Origin: Anniella stebbinsi
Lineage: Eukaryota > Chordata > Lepidosauria > Squamata > Anniellidae
NCBI GenBank assembly: GCA_029215795.1
Contig: JARDYH010000002.1
Location: 44,376,001 to 44,440,000 of the forward strand
Length of the DNA stretch: 64,000 nt
Direction of reading: 5' to 3'
Position 1 is the stretch's first letter; each line of letters starts with the position of its first letter. This document shows, in pieces, positions 1 through 10,817 of the stretch. The notes under the pieces are model-generated. The model searched no databases. It saw nothing but the letters and a program-made list of their open reading frames with translations, and was not told where the DNA came from. A program made the position numbers and the translations under genes.

Positions 1-780
1 AATCAAGCAGCCTTCTAAATGTATGGACAAATGCATGCTTAGACCACTGCCCCCCCCCCCCCCAATGGAGGCAAGTAGTTGTGGGGTGATTTGAAGGCAG
101 AGAAGTGGTGGAGAAATAGGGCAGCTGGGGATGGTTACGTGTATTTTCATGTAACGTGTCATTAGGCCCGTTAACATGATGTGTGATAAAACAGGGCTGC
201 AATGGAGAGGCGACAGAAGTGCTTCCATGGGGGGAGGGGCTATAAACTATATTAACTCTTTGAGAGGGTTTTTTTTTAGTTGTACCTTTAAAGTTGGCCT
301 GAAAATACTTTAAGCAAGAAAACATTTGAAAGCCATTCACCAAAAGGATTGGCCTAAACCAATCAATAACAGCACAAAAGGAAAAGAAAAACCAAAATCA
401 TCAATACTAGAATCAGGCACAGGTATGTAGACTCTCTACATGGATGGTTAGCCATGTGCATTCATAATGATGTCTGCATGGATTTGGTGGCCTCCACAAG
501 GTTCTCATATTACATGGAGTAGTCCTGTAACTTACTTACTTACTGTTTGTTTGTTTGTTTGTTTGTTTAAAATTAGTTTTAGGCTGCTTCTCAGAGTGGA
601 ACTGTTAAAAGGTGGTGCACAGAATACAAAAACCTATACAAAGTGGATACAATTAAAATTGCTAACTACTAGGGGTGTGGGCTCCATCCCTTAAATCTCT
701 TCAGAGGTCCGTCAGAGCCCTGAACTTTCAGTGTTGTTAGACAATGGTTTTAAAAATGTCAGATACCCACAGTGTGGAGA
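1..780. other. Unannotated stretch with two simple repeats
   Basis: I see no gene or recognisable transposon here. It holds a run of 14 C (50-63) and a short GTTT microsatellite (about 545-568). The small ORF at 467-694 runs through that microsatellite and is not credible as a gene. Confidence 0.5.
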
Positions 781-837
781 TGCACCTCATCAGAGCTCTG
801 TTCTGTTTTCGGATAACCACTTTATTATAGCCTATGG

Positions 838-989
838 GAATTAACAAAAATGCTTACAGCTCCATCATTTTTAAAGATAAAGAGATGAAACTTGGCACTG
901 TGAGTGTTCATAAATAGGGCTTTAGGCATGCCAAGTGTGAAGTAATCTGTTCATCTATTGAATTTTAAGAATTTCATTTAGTTTTGAGG

Positions 990-1030
<41 letters not shown>

Positions 1031-1190
1031 TAATATATAATATATATATATTAAAAAGCCACTGTCATTTTTAAAGATCAAGCGATGAATCTTAGCACCA
1101 TGATAGCTCTTAAGTAGGGCTTTAGGCATTCCAAGTTTGAAGCAGTTCCCTTCATCAGTTGATTTTTTTAGGATTTTTAAAAATGTCACC
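838..1190 (-). repeat. Two units of a tandem-repeat family, split by an AT microsatellite
   Basis: Two related blocks (about 838-975 and 1055-1190) each contain, in the same order, a TTTTTAAAGATAAAGAGATG-like segment, a CTTGGCAC-like segment, TAGGGCTTTAGGCAT and CCAAG(T). They are direct repeats of each other and are the reverse complement of the array at 60502-61140. A long AT run (about 995-1049) lies between the units. Family membership is seen directly; the nature of the family (satellite or transposon interior) is unknown. Confidence 0.65.
995..1049. repeat. (AT)n microsatellite
   Basis: Alternating A and T with one short interruption (TATTTAATATATAA). It creates a spurious poly-Ile/Tyr reading frame on the minus strand. 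Confidence 0.95.
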
Positions 1191-3846
1191 TCCTCAAACC
1201 ATCCCCTCTTTAAACACACACACACACCCCTCTGATTCTGTGTTAATCCACCCCTGTACATTTATGGAGGGAGCTTTCATCCTTTACTTTGCTGCGGCAC
1301 AGCAGGCTAGTTGTATTGCCTGAAGTTAACCTAGAAGAGTGGATTGGTGCTTCTTCCAAACACATTGTGCATTAATTTCTATGATAGTGCTCCCCAAGAT
1401 GAAATGTTTCCAGCTAACCAACTGAATTTTGTTGGTGTAATTGTGATCTCACATTTTCATGTAAAGTATCATCCTTCAGTGGGATTTTAGATTCTTTTCT
1501 AACTATACACCAAAGCAAGCTTCTGATTTTTTAAAAATTAGTATTTAGTTATTGATTGATGATCCTTCTGTGTATTCTGGAGGATTTGGGGATTTCTCAG
1601 TCCACAGATACTTCAAGGCTTTGGGATTTGTTTTGCTTTGGAGTTGGTTTCTGGGAGCTATGGAAACTCTAGAGGGAGACAGTATGAACCTGACCTTAAG
1701 GCCATACGGAGCATCACTCTAGGGGCTGGAGTACTCACTAAATTGCTGGTTTCCTGGAAACAGATGTTTACATGTATGTTATGTCATGCAGGGGAACTAG
1801 CCTGCCAATAGCCAGAAGCGTTCATAGAGTTGACCTTTAGAATGCTACCATGGCCTAAAGGAATCAATATTTTTCATTTTGTGCTACATGGAAGTAATGC
1901 TTTCAGCTTTGCAATGGAGACGCACTGTCTCGCCCTGTTATTTAGTTTGCTTTCTTGAAGGACATTTTTATATTAATTATTAAGCATGTTCTCAAATATT
2001 TACAGGAATGCTTGTTTTAAAACACACACGTACACATGGAAGGAAAAGAACAGAGCAATTTTTCTTTCTTTTTTCTTCCTTTTTTACCCTTATGACAGGA
2101 TTGATTTATGGCGTTGCCACTGTTTTATAGGTGCCTTTAGATTAGACTGTGCCTTGTTAAATGACAAGTCAATGCTTCAAAGGAACCAGAAATTCTTCAT
2201 TCGTTGAAAGCAGAACTTGATTTTAATGTATTAATTATGAAGTTAGATAAATGTGCAGATGAAAGTCCACTTGGTCTTAAGAGGATGCCCACCTAAGCCT
2301 TCTGATATACTAATAAGGTATTTGAAAAGGCCTTCTGTTCACTTTACTATTTGCTCCTGAATTCTTCCTTTTTTCTAATTAAGCACAAATGAAAGGCTAA
2401 ATGAAGTCAGAGTTCAGCACTGATGGAAAAGTGTGCTGCAGATGCAGCAATTAAGATAAGGCACCCACACACCTACTGCATGTGTGATGTTGTTAAAGCT
2501 ATGATTTGCCCTATTTCGAGACTTTTCATGACCATTTGACTAGAGGAGGAGATATTTTTTTAATGAAAAATCTTCCTCCAAATGAAAGAAATATTAGTTC
2601 CTGTGCTGAAATTTTTGACCTGGTTGGGGGTTGAAAAGAAACCACATGCAAAAACATTGTGGAGTAGGTATGAGAGTTTTCTGAGATATTCTTAGGGAAT
2701 GGGGCTTTGGCATTTACCCTACGGCTGTGAGGTGGCCGAGAGGTATGTGGTGTTTTTTTTGTTTTGTTCTTTTCACAATTGACATGTCCTATATGCCCTG
2801 CACTTGCAAAGGCTCTTCTCTCCCCTTGTGGTCATGGAGGCAGTTGCCACTTCCTTTCTGAGCAGGGAGAGTACTGAGCAGGCTGTAGCTAGTGCCCCTG
2901 TGCTTGCCCTGCTCTGGGAGAGGATGCTGCAACCAAGACTTTCCAATGCTGCAATTCCTGAAGCTTCAAAAGCTATTTCTGCTTGCAGAGGTAGCTGAGG
3001 AGCCCTCTAGGTGTTTTGTACCTTTTACGTTGATTTTCCCCGCCCACCACCTGCCCTGTTCGCTTGCAGCTTTCAGCCCTGCAGACCTTCCGGAATGGCG
3101 ATGTGACCACACAACATTAGTCATCCCAGGAACTGTGGCTGATCCCAAAGCCTGTGTTGTGAAAAGCCCTTCTGTGCTGCAAGCAAGCAAGTGAGCAAGG
3201 CCAGATTTGGAGGTGGGGCAATGTAAAAATAATAAAAAATAGAAGACTCTCAAAAACCTCATTCACTCACTATGGTAAACCATTATGAAACATCTGCCTC
3301 TTCCCCTCAGCCCCCGCCCCCCAGCTTGTAGCCAGGAGTGGGCTGGGGTGACTGCCCTCCTAAATTTTCTCTGCCCCCTATTTTTATTTTACAAACACAT
3401 TTTTTTAAAAGTTTATAATTTTGTCTTTAAAAGGTTAGTAAAACAAATGAACTCCCCCCCCCCATTTTTTGGCACTGCCCCAGAACTTTTAGGCTGGTTA
3501 CAGCCTGTCCCCACTTCCCATTAGATTTTTTCCCTCAAAATTCTCCCCCTCCTTGCAAAACAGGCTGAAAAACAATGCCTCTTTCTCAGGGAGGAGTTTC
3601 ACAAAAGTAGGGGGCAGGGTTCATATCTGACCTAGCACTAACAAATACAGCCTCCCATACTAAGTGCACAAACATCCAAGCCTTCCCTATTCTTTGGGAT
3701 TTTGGAGCAGCAAAGGAACTATGGAGCTCCTCTGCCACAAAAGTTTCTCCATTTACTGCAATGGAGGGGACATTGCTACAGCAGTTGCTGGGGAAGAGGA
3801 ACAGGGCGGTGCTATTGTTTCCATGCCCCAAGAAGAGGCATCAAGT
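1191..3846. other. Unannotated intergenic sequence
   Basis: No transposon, RNA gene or convincing exon recognised. The part around 2220-2560 is AT-rich, low in CpG and free of repeats I can identify, so it could include conserved non-coding sequence, but nothing in the sequence proves that. The ORFs at 2804-3262 overlap on both strands and carry no recognisable motif. Confidence 0.35.
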
Positions 3847-4005
3847 TAGGCTGACCATATGAAAAGGAGGACAGGGCTCCTGTAACTTTAACAGTTGTAG
3901 AGATAAGGGAATTTCAGCCAGTGTCATTTATATGCATGTAGTACCTGGTGAAATTCCCTCTTCATCACAACAGTTAAAGGTGCAGGCACTATACTAGAGT
4001 GACCA

Positions 4006-4040
<35 letters not shown>
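4006..4040. repeat. (AAT)n tail of the L2 insertion
   Basis: About 11 AAT units directly at the 3' end of the minus-strand L2 fragment, consistent with a LINE 3' microsatellite tail. Confidence 0.9.
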
Positions 4041-4041
<1 letters not shown>

Positions 4042-4790
4042 GATTTATTTCTTACCCGCCTCTCCGTCTAGATCGAGGCGGGGAACAACAACATGATAAA
4101 ATACATAAAACTAATTAAAACATGACAAATATTATTAAAACTGCATTAAAACATCCTAAAACATCCTAAAAACATTCTAAAAATTACACTGGATATGCCT
4201 GCCGGAAGAGAACAGTCTTTATAGCTTTCTTAAATTCTAAAAGACTGTTAAGTTGACGAGTCTCCTCCGGCAGGTCATTCCACAGTCTGGGAGCGGCAGA
4301 AGAGAAGGTCCTCTGGGTAACAGTTGTCAGCCTAGTCTTGGCCGACCGCAGTAAGTTCTTCCCAGAGGACCTGAGCGTGCGGGGCGGATTGTACGGGAGA
4401 AGGCGATCCCGCAGGTAACCTGGACCCAAACCATGTAGGGCTTTAAAGGTAATGACCAACACTTTATACTTCGCCCGGAAACTAATTGGCAGCCAGTGGA
4501 GCGATTTTAAAGCTGGCGTAATATGGTCACCCCTAGATGTACTGGTGACCAACCTGGCTGCCATATTTTGAACTAGTTGAAGTTTCCGGACTAGGCACAA
4601 AAGTAGCCCTATGTACAGCGCATTGCAGAAGTCGAGCCTCGAAGTTACCAGCGCGTGCACTACCATCTTTAGGTCTTCCAACTCTAGGAAGGGGCGCAGC
4701 TGGCGTATCAGCCGAAGCTGATAGTAGGCACTCCTGGCCGTCGCATCTATCTGGGCTGTCATTTGGACCGACGGATCCAGGAGCACCCCC
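4006..4790 (-). mobile_element. 5'-truncated L2-like LINE with C-terminal ORF2 (202 codons open)
   Basis: A minus-strand ORF (4792 to 4184) encodes the C-terminal end of a non-LTR retrotransposon ORF2. Recognisable blocks in order are SAYYQLRLIRQLRPF, ALVTSRLDFCNALY, LHWLPISFRAKYKVL, KALHGLGPGYL and APRLWNDLPEE. These belong to the region after the reverse-transcriptase palm in the L2/CR1 group. Endonuclease and the catalytic RT motifs are absent, as in a 5'-truncated insertion. The reading frame is uninterrupted and the 3' end is an AAT microsatellite (4006-4040), which together suggest a fairly young copy. It lies inside the loop of a hAT MITE, so it is younger than that MITE. Assignment to L2 rather than CR1 is by motif resemblance. 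Confidence 0.85.
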
Positions 4791-4953
4791 AATATACAAA
4801 AGAAGCCAGGGCCCCTGCAACTTTAACTGTTGTGATGAAGAGGGAATTTCACCAGGAACTAATTGCATACAAATGACACTGGCTGAAATTCCCTTTTCTC
4901 TACAACTGTTAAAGTTACAGGAGCCCTGTCCTCCTTTTCATATGGTCAGCCTA

Positions 4954-6530
4954 TAACAGTTAGCCATTCTTGGAAGCAGAGCCTTGGGATGGATGGATGG
5001 ATGGAGCATTGGTCATAACCAGGAAGTCCCACTCCCAGTGCTTTGACCCCGTGATCTCCGGATCCACTTCAACACTGGTTTCCATTTAACAAAAGGATAT
5101 TTACATAGAGCGACATCACATGGGGAAAAATCATGTTTTCTTACTGTCTCTTCTCCGCACTTCCTCATTCTTCCTGGAGGGGAAAGAAGAAGTAAACAAA
5201 GACTACATGGCCTATTCAGGGGCTGTTATTATCTCTTCCTGCACATAGCAGGAGATCGCAACACATTCCATTTTTTTTTTAAAAAATTGGATTGAAAAGG
5301 GTCCATTTTGTGATGGGAAACAGCTTAGAAGGACCAGGAGGAGTGCGGGAGGCGAACTTCATTGTCTAAAGGACTCACACATGTCCATAAGTGGGCAGTA
5401 GCAAGCATGTGATAAAAGACTCATCTACTGAATCTCATAAAGTGGAAAAGAACTGGGAAGCTCTATGCACATTACAGCAACATACACAGGATCCTGGATC
5501 AAGGGTCTTAGCTGTAATCCTCTACATAGATTCATGTTCACAACCCACTTGTTTTAAGCAGAGCCATCACAACTGGTGTCTCAAAATTCTCCACCCCATT
5601 TGTGTGTATAGAAATTGGAGGGGCAATTTCACCAAATTTCTCCAAGGGGAGGAGAAATTCTCCAACTATTTCTCACAGGTAGGCATCACCATTGGCAAGG
5701 GCTGTAGAACAGCTTCTTTTCTAAGGGTTTTTTTTTTGGGGGGGGGGGTTGCACTCCATCAACTATGCTGGCAGCCTGGCCCCCATTTTACATTCTCCAA
5801 AATGCCCCATAAACCTAGCATCATTCCAGGACATTGAGGAAAGGGAATGCAGCCACCATAAAAATTAATGGTGAAGAAAAAGTGACAAAAATTCTGAAAA
5901 GTGCCCTTTAATTTCTAGAAGGTAAAAAAAAAAAAAAAAAGAGAGAGAAATCTCAGGAATTTCCTGAAAGTTTTCTTTACCCAATGAAAGGGGCTTCCAT
6001 TTTTCTGCCTCATTCTCAGGGCATTTTATAATTTATTTTGAATGTGTGTTAGTGGTGTTTTTGACCTTAACTAATCACTATAGGGTGACTGATGGTACAG
6101 TCTATATTTTTCTTTCTATTACACATGCCACCTTTGCTCTAAAGTCTCCCAGGCTACCTGCACTTCTTGATCTGAAAAGGCCCTAGGGGAGAATAAATTT
6201 ATAATGTCTTGCTCTGGGTGGGAAGTGTGGGAAGAAAAGGAGGCCTCAGGGTCTCAGAGAGATAATCATACAATGAAGGACAGGACACTCACACACACTC
6301 CTTAGCCATCTCATAAGTAAGGAAAGCACAAGAACCCTGAACCAAACCCATAAAAAATTCTCTGAAATTTCTTCTCTTTTGAATTTCTTTTCAAAAGCAA
6401 TTTCTTTTCTATCAAATTGAATGAGAATGGTTGAAATTCTTGGTAATTGTGAATCAAAGTCCAGCCTCAATCATAATATGTTTGGAGAAAGAAATATTAG
6501 TGGAGGTGGGGGTCAGTGGTTCTGATAGTT
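4954..6530. other. Unannotated intergenic sequence
   Basis: No gene or repeat family recognised. Contains T and A homopolymers (about 5271-5287), a T/G run (about 5729-5748) and an A run followed by GA (about 5925-5949). The 148-codon ORF at 5391-5837 runs through the T/G homopolymer and has no recognisable motif; I do not call it a gene. Confidence 0.4.
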
Positions 6531-6738
6531 TGCAACATAGGAAGTTGCCTTAGCTCAGTTTAGATTATTGTCCATTTAGCCCAATATTGTCTACCCTGAC
6601 TGGCAGCAGGATCTCAGGATGAGGTCTGTCCCATCACATGATACCTGATCATTTTAGTAGGATGTGCCAGGGATTGAAACTGGGACCTTGTGCATGTAAA
6701 GTATATGCTCTACAGGTAGGGAGCTGCTCCACTGAATG
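6531..6738 (-). mobile_element. Diverged tRNA-Ala-derived SINE
   Basis: Same family as the copies near 39.3, 44.2 and 53.6 kb. On the minus strand the 5' end should be the tRNA-like head; TGCATG at the anticodon region and AGGGATTGAAACTGGGACC (B-box region, plus strand) are visible, as is the shared plus-strand start CATAGGAAG-TTGCCTTA. The middle is strongly diverged, so this is an old copy. Confidence 0.65.
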
Positions 6739-6812
6739 ATTGTGTGGAGATAGCCATCATGGGGAGCCATTTTAAAACCCCTCCTTCATATGTTCTGACC
6801 TTAGAATTACGT

Positions 6813-8580
6813 TAGAACATAAGAAGAGCCATGCTGGATCAGACCAAGGTTAGGGTGACCAGATAAAATCCAGGTCAGGGCTGATGTAACTTTAACAGTT
6901 GTAGAGTAAAGGGAATTTCAGCCAGTGTCATTTGTATGCAATTAGTTCCTGGTGAAATTCCCTCTTCATCACAACAGTTAAAGTTGCAGGCACTATACTA
7001 GAGTGACCATATACAAAAGAAGGCAGGGCCCCTGCAACTTTAACTGTTGTGATGAAGAGGGAATTTCACCAGGAACTAATTGCATACAAATGACACTGGC
7101 TGAAATTCCCTTTTCTCTACAACTGTTAAAGTTACAGGAGCCCTGACCTGGATTTTATCTGGTCACCCTAACCAAGGTCCTTCTAGTCCACCATTCTGTT
7201 CACACAATGGCCAACTGGCTGTCAGCCAGGAACCCCAAGCAGGACATGAGTGCAACAGCACCCTCCATCTATGCTCCCCAGCAACTAGTGTGCATAGACA
7301 TATTGCCTCTGATACTGGGGGAAGCATAGAGCTATCAGGACTAGTAGCCACTAATAGCTTTCTCCTCCATGAATTTGTCCAGTCCCCTTTTAAAGTCATC
7401 CAAATTGGTGGCCATTACCACATCTTATGCAAATGAATTCCATAGTTTAACAAAGCGCTCTCTGAAGAAGTGCTTCCTTTTATTTGTCTAGATCTCCTAC
7501 CAATCAGCTTAATGGGATGGGTCTGGGTTGTAGTGTTATGGGACAAGTAGAAAAATGACTCCCTATTCACATTCTCCTCACCATGCATAATTTTGTACAT
7601 TTGTGTCATGTCTCCCCTTACTCAGCTTTTCTCCAAGCTAAACAATCTGAGTTGTTGTAATCTTTCCTCATAGGGGAGTTGCTCCAGTCCCTTGATCATT
7701 TTAGCTGCTGTTTTCTGCACTTTTCCCCACTCCACAATATCCCTTTTAGGTGCAGTGACCAGAACTGTGCATAGTATTCAAAGTGTGGTTGCATCCTAGA
7801 TTTGTGTATGGGGAATATAATCTTGGTAGTTTTATTTTCAATTCCTTTCCTAATTATGCCTAACATGGAATTTGCCTATTTCACAGTAACTTCACCTGGG
7901 TCAAGCTGCCCACCATAACCTCAAGATCTCTTTCTGTCAGTGCTTGCTCAGATCCCATCAGGTTATACTTGAAGTTGGGATTTTTTTGTCCCAATGTGCA
8001 TCACTTTACACTTGCTTACATTGTATTACATTTACCATTTTGATGCCCATTTTCCCAATTTGAAGAGATCCTTTTGGCGCTCCTCACAATCCCTCTGTGT
8101 TTTAAGCACTCTAAATAATTTAGTTAGCTTCAGCCAACTTGGTCTCTTCAGAGCTCACTTCTAATTCCAGATCATTTATGAACATGTTGAAAAGTATTGG
8201 TCCTACCTAATACAGATCCCTGTGGAACCTTAATGTTTAAGAGAATTTACCATTTATTCCGCCTACCTGCTTTCTGTTCTTTAATCAATTACTGATCCAC
8301 AAGAGGATTTTTTCCTTGTATTCCATGACTGCTAAGCTTGCTCAAGGATCTTCGGTTAGACACATTGTCAAAAGCCTTTTGGAAGTCTTAAGTAAACAAT
8401 ATCTACTGGATCCCCCCTGTCCACCTATTTACTGATATGTTCAAAGAACTCTAAAAGGTTATTGAGGCAGCACTTACCTTGCAGAAGCCATGTCCTGCTA
8501 TGTTGTCTTTGCTGATTTTATCTTTAATAATGCTTTGAACCAATTTACCCAGAATAGATGTTAATCACTTTCATTTATGA
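6813..8580 (-). mobile_element. CR1 LINE 3' half (decayed), interrupted by a MITE
   Basis: The minus strand reads as the end of CR1 ORF2 and its 3' UTR. Remnants include MTQMYKIMHGEENVNRESFF (codons from 7609 on the minus strand), typical of the CR1 C-terminal region, and upstream RT-region sequence out to about 8570. Frameshifts and stops break the frame. The 3' terminus at about 6813 reads AAGAACATAAGAAGAGCC-type on the plus strand, shared with the fragment at 15440. A hAT MITE (6851-7170) is inserted near the 3' end with an exact 8-bp duplication, so the CR1 is older. Confidence 0.8.
6851..7170 (+). mobile_element. Palindromic hAT-type MITE, copy 2, with perfect 8-bp TSD
   Basis: A 320-bp element bounded by TAGGGTGACCAG and its reverse complement, flanked on both sides by ACCAAGGT (6843-6850 and 7171-7178). 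Each arm is about 140 bp and the two differ at only a few positions, leaving a central loop of about 40 bp. The outermost ~30 bp differ from the other copies (AGATAAAATCCAGGTC instead of ATATGAAAAGGAGGAC), so this copy represents a subfamily. An 8-bp TSD and TIR of this type are characteristic of the hAT superfamily. Non-coding. Confidence 0.9.
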
Positions 8581-9475
8581 TAGCTGGCATCATCTCAGAA
8601 ATTAGAATGACATCAAACCAAACAACAAAAAAGATAATTATATTAACCTTTCCATGGAAACCCCACTTTTATTGAATAAAATGGCAGCTAATGACAGGGT
8701 TTCAGTACATCATATTGTCAGTCAATCAGACAATAAACACCTAGACAATGAACAGGCTAGCCATGGAACAAATGATGGCAAGTGAAGGCCAAATATATGT
8801 TTTTTAAAAAACAAAAACAAAATACATTTAGTAATTGTAATTTTTTGTTCAAAAATAAGTATTTTAAAATATGTATTCATATGCAAATTTCCATGCAGAT
8901 TTTTTAAAAAATAAAACATCAGATTGATGCAGGAATGGAACAGAACAGACTTATGAATCAATATAGTTGAAATTGAAATGGACCAGAAATGAGAGTTTTA
9001 GGGTGTGTGATTTCTGTGTTAGAAATCAGCTTTCCTCTTATATCCTGGAAGCCATGGACTGCCATGATAGTGTAAATCATGGTGGTCATATTGCAACAAA
9101 TTTGTAAAATCTAGTGAGGCAAACCTCTATGTTCTGATGTAGCTTAACAGTGCCCTCTATGTTTCAGCCCATTGCTGGGAAGTCTGAATGAGCCAAATCT
9201 TGTATTTTGTTCTCCAAAGAACATTTGCACACTACTCTATTTTTCAGAATAACCAACTGGCTCCTTTGGGTTGGGACCAACCGGCTCATGGTTCAAAAGA
9301 GCTTAACTTTGCAGTTAAGACAGCGATCCTGCCACTAAACAATGTTCTGATTTGCTGGCTACACCACTGCATACCACCCCTCTGGACAAAATACCAGTCA
9401 GCCATTGATAAGAGGCTGGCTTTCACTGATCTCAGATTCCCACAAATATAATGTCACTTTGCTCTCAGTCTATGG
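8581..9475. other. Unannotated AT-rich sequence
   Basis: No gene or recognised repeat. A/T homopolymer tracts occur around 8799-8820 and 8900-8915. Confidence 0.4.
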
Positions 9476-9693
9476 CCTGATCTACATCAAGCAGGATATA
9501 GCGGTATGAAAGCGGTATATAAAAGGCAGGAGCCACACTACTGGTTTATAGCGGTACTGAAATGCACTGACAACTGTTGGGGCCGATTGACACATGCCAC
9601 ATTTCGCTTCGTACCGCTATATCCTGCTTGGTGTGGCTCCTGCGTTTTATATACCGCTTTCATAACACTATATCCTGCTTGGTGTAGATCTGG
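9476..9693. mobile_element. Palindromic MITE with GATCTACA ends
   Basis: The left end (TGATCTACATCAAGCAGGAT) and right end (ATCCTGCTTGGTGTAGATCT) are inverted repeats that extend inward through GCGGTATATAAAA-GCAGGAGCCACAC on each side. The centre holds ACTGAAATGCACTGACAACT. A decayed relative of the centre is at 47816-47990. I could not define a TSD with certainty, so the superfamily is open. Confidence 0.8.
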
Positions 9694-10364
9694 TCAAGGT
9701 CTTCCCAAAATGCTGAATTGGGAGGCCAAAGGTACATTCTCTCAGACCATTCTCCCTGCAAGGAACTTTTAATGTGCTCTGAAACCCAAGACTGTACTCA
9801 AGTAGATTACATGTAACTAGATAAGTTAGACTGACTTGATTGGTTATTGCTATTGTTGTTTTTGTTGTTGTCATTCTTTGTGTGTGATTGTTGCTGTCCC
9901 TTTCTCTTCCCACCTCCAAATAAACTCCTTTAAATAAAATGAACATTTGGCTGTGTTGTTTTCAAAGGAAATACCTTGCCTCAATTTTCCTCATGTGAAA
10001 GACACAGTTGCTAAGCTACTCTTTGTGTTCTAAGGATTTCTACAAGGATTTTTTGGGGGGGTTAAGTCCCATGTTTTCTGAGCTTTGGGCAAGAAAATCT
10101 AAAGCACCTTTTCTCTTTATTTTTGCTAGGGACAGGTCCTTGGCAATAGGGCTCACAAACACTCAAAACAGCAAGACAAATGGGCAGAGATTAGCCTGGT
10201 AATGGGGACCTATAAATAATTCTTATTTGGGGAACACTTATAAAGAACGGCTACACCAGTAAGGGAAGTCACTCTCTCCTATGGATGTTGGATAAATCTG
10301 CAACATATTGAAATGAGATTTTTAAAAAACATTTGTGTGTGTGGGTGGGGATTTGCACCAATGC
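9694..10364. other. Unannotated sequence
   Basis: No gene or repeat family recognised; short TTG-rich stretch near 9850-9870. Confidence 0.4.
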
Positions 10365-10817
10365 TAGGGAAGGGCGAACTCACCTGCGTCCAGATCATTA
10401 GATGCTTGGCCTGTTCCTGCTGCTGCCCGCCCCGTTGAAGCCTGGTGAGGCCTGGCAATTGCTTGGCAGCTGTCTGTCCTCACTCCAGAAATTACTCATT
10501 TCCCCCATTGCGTAAATGGGGCCTTTATGACCACCATTTACACAGAGGAAACACACAATTTCTGGAGCTTCAATTGTTATGCACAACTGAGGTGCTGGAA
10601 ATTGTGCATTTCCCCTGTTGCATAAATGACGGCTGCTGAGCACTTATCAGGCTCATGGGCACTTATAGCATGGGTCTGCAAACACGCCGTGGGTGCTTGA
10701 TTGGGTCCGGGGGGCAAACGCGGGAGAGTCCATTGGACTCCCTGACTCAGTCAGGGGCCACTGACATCCCTTACAAATGGACATTTGCAAATAGGAATGA
10801 AATCTCATCCATCCCTA
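10365..10817. mobile_element. Possible non-autonomous DNA transposon with TAGGGA ends
   Basis: The left end TAGGGAAGGGCGAACTC and the reverse complement of the right end (TAGGGATGGATGAGATT) agree at most positions, as imperfect terminal inverted repeats would. The flanking 8-mers (ACCAATGC and ACCCCCCT) are not a convincing TSD. A ~35-40 bp module occurs three times inside: forward at 10485-10525, reversed at 10533-10565 and forward at 10592-10632. Confidence 0.45.

Larger units (their letters stand above)
3847..4953 (+). mobile_element. Palindromic hAT-type MITE, copy 1, interrupted by an L2 LINE
   Basis: The left part (3847-4005) starts with TAGGCTGACCATATG and the right part (about 4791-4953) ends with its reverse complement. 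The arms match the 320-bp family seen intact at 6851-7170. The element is broken in its central loop by L2 sequence (about 4006-4790): GAGTGACCA is retained on the left and ATATACAAAAG on the right. The flanking 8-mers do not give a clear TSD here. It has no coding capacity and would depend on a transposase encoded elsewhere. Confidence 0.85.

Noticed and set aside
5391..5837. 148-codon ORF as a possible exon or small gene
   Set aside because: It runs through a T/G homopolymer and contains no recognisable domain, signal peptide or splice context.
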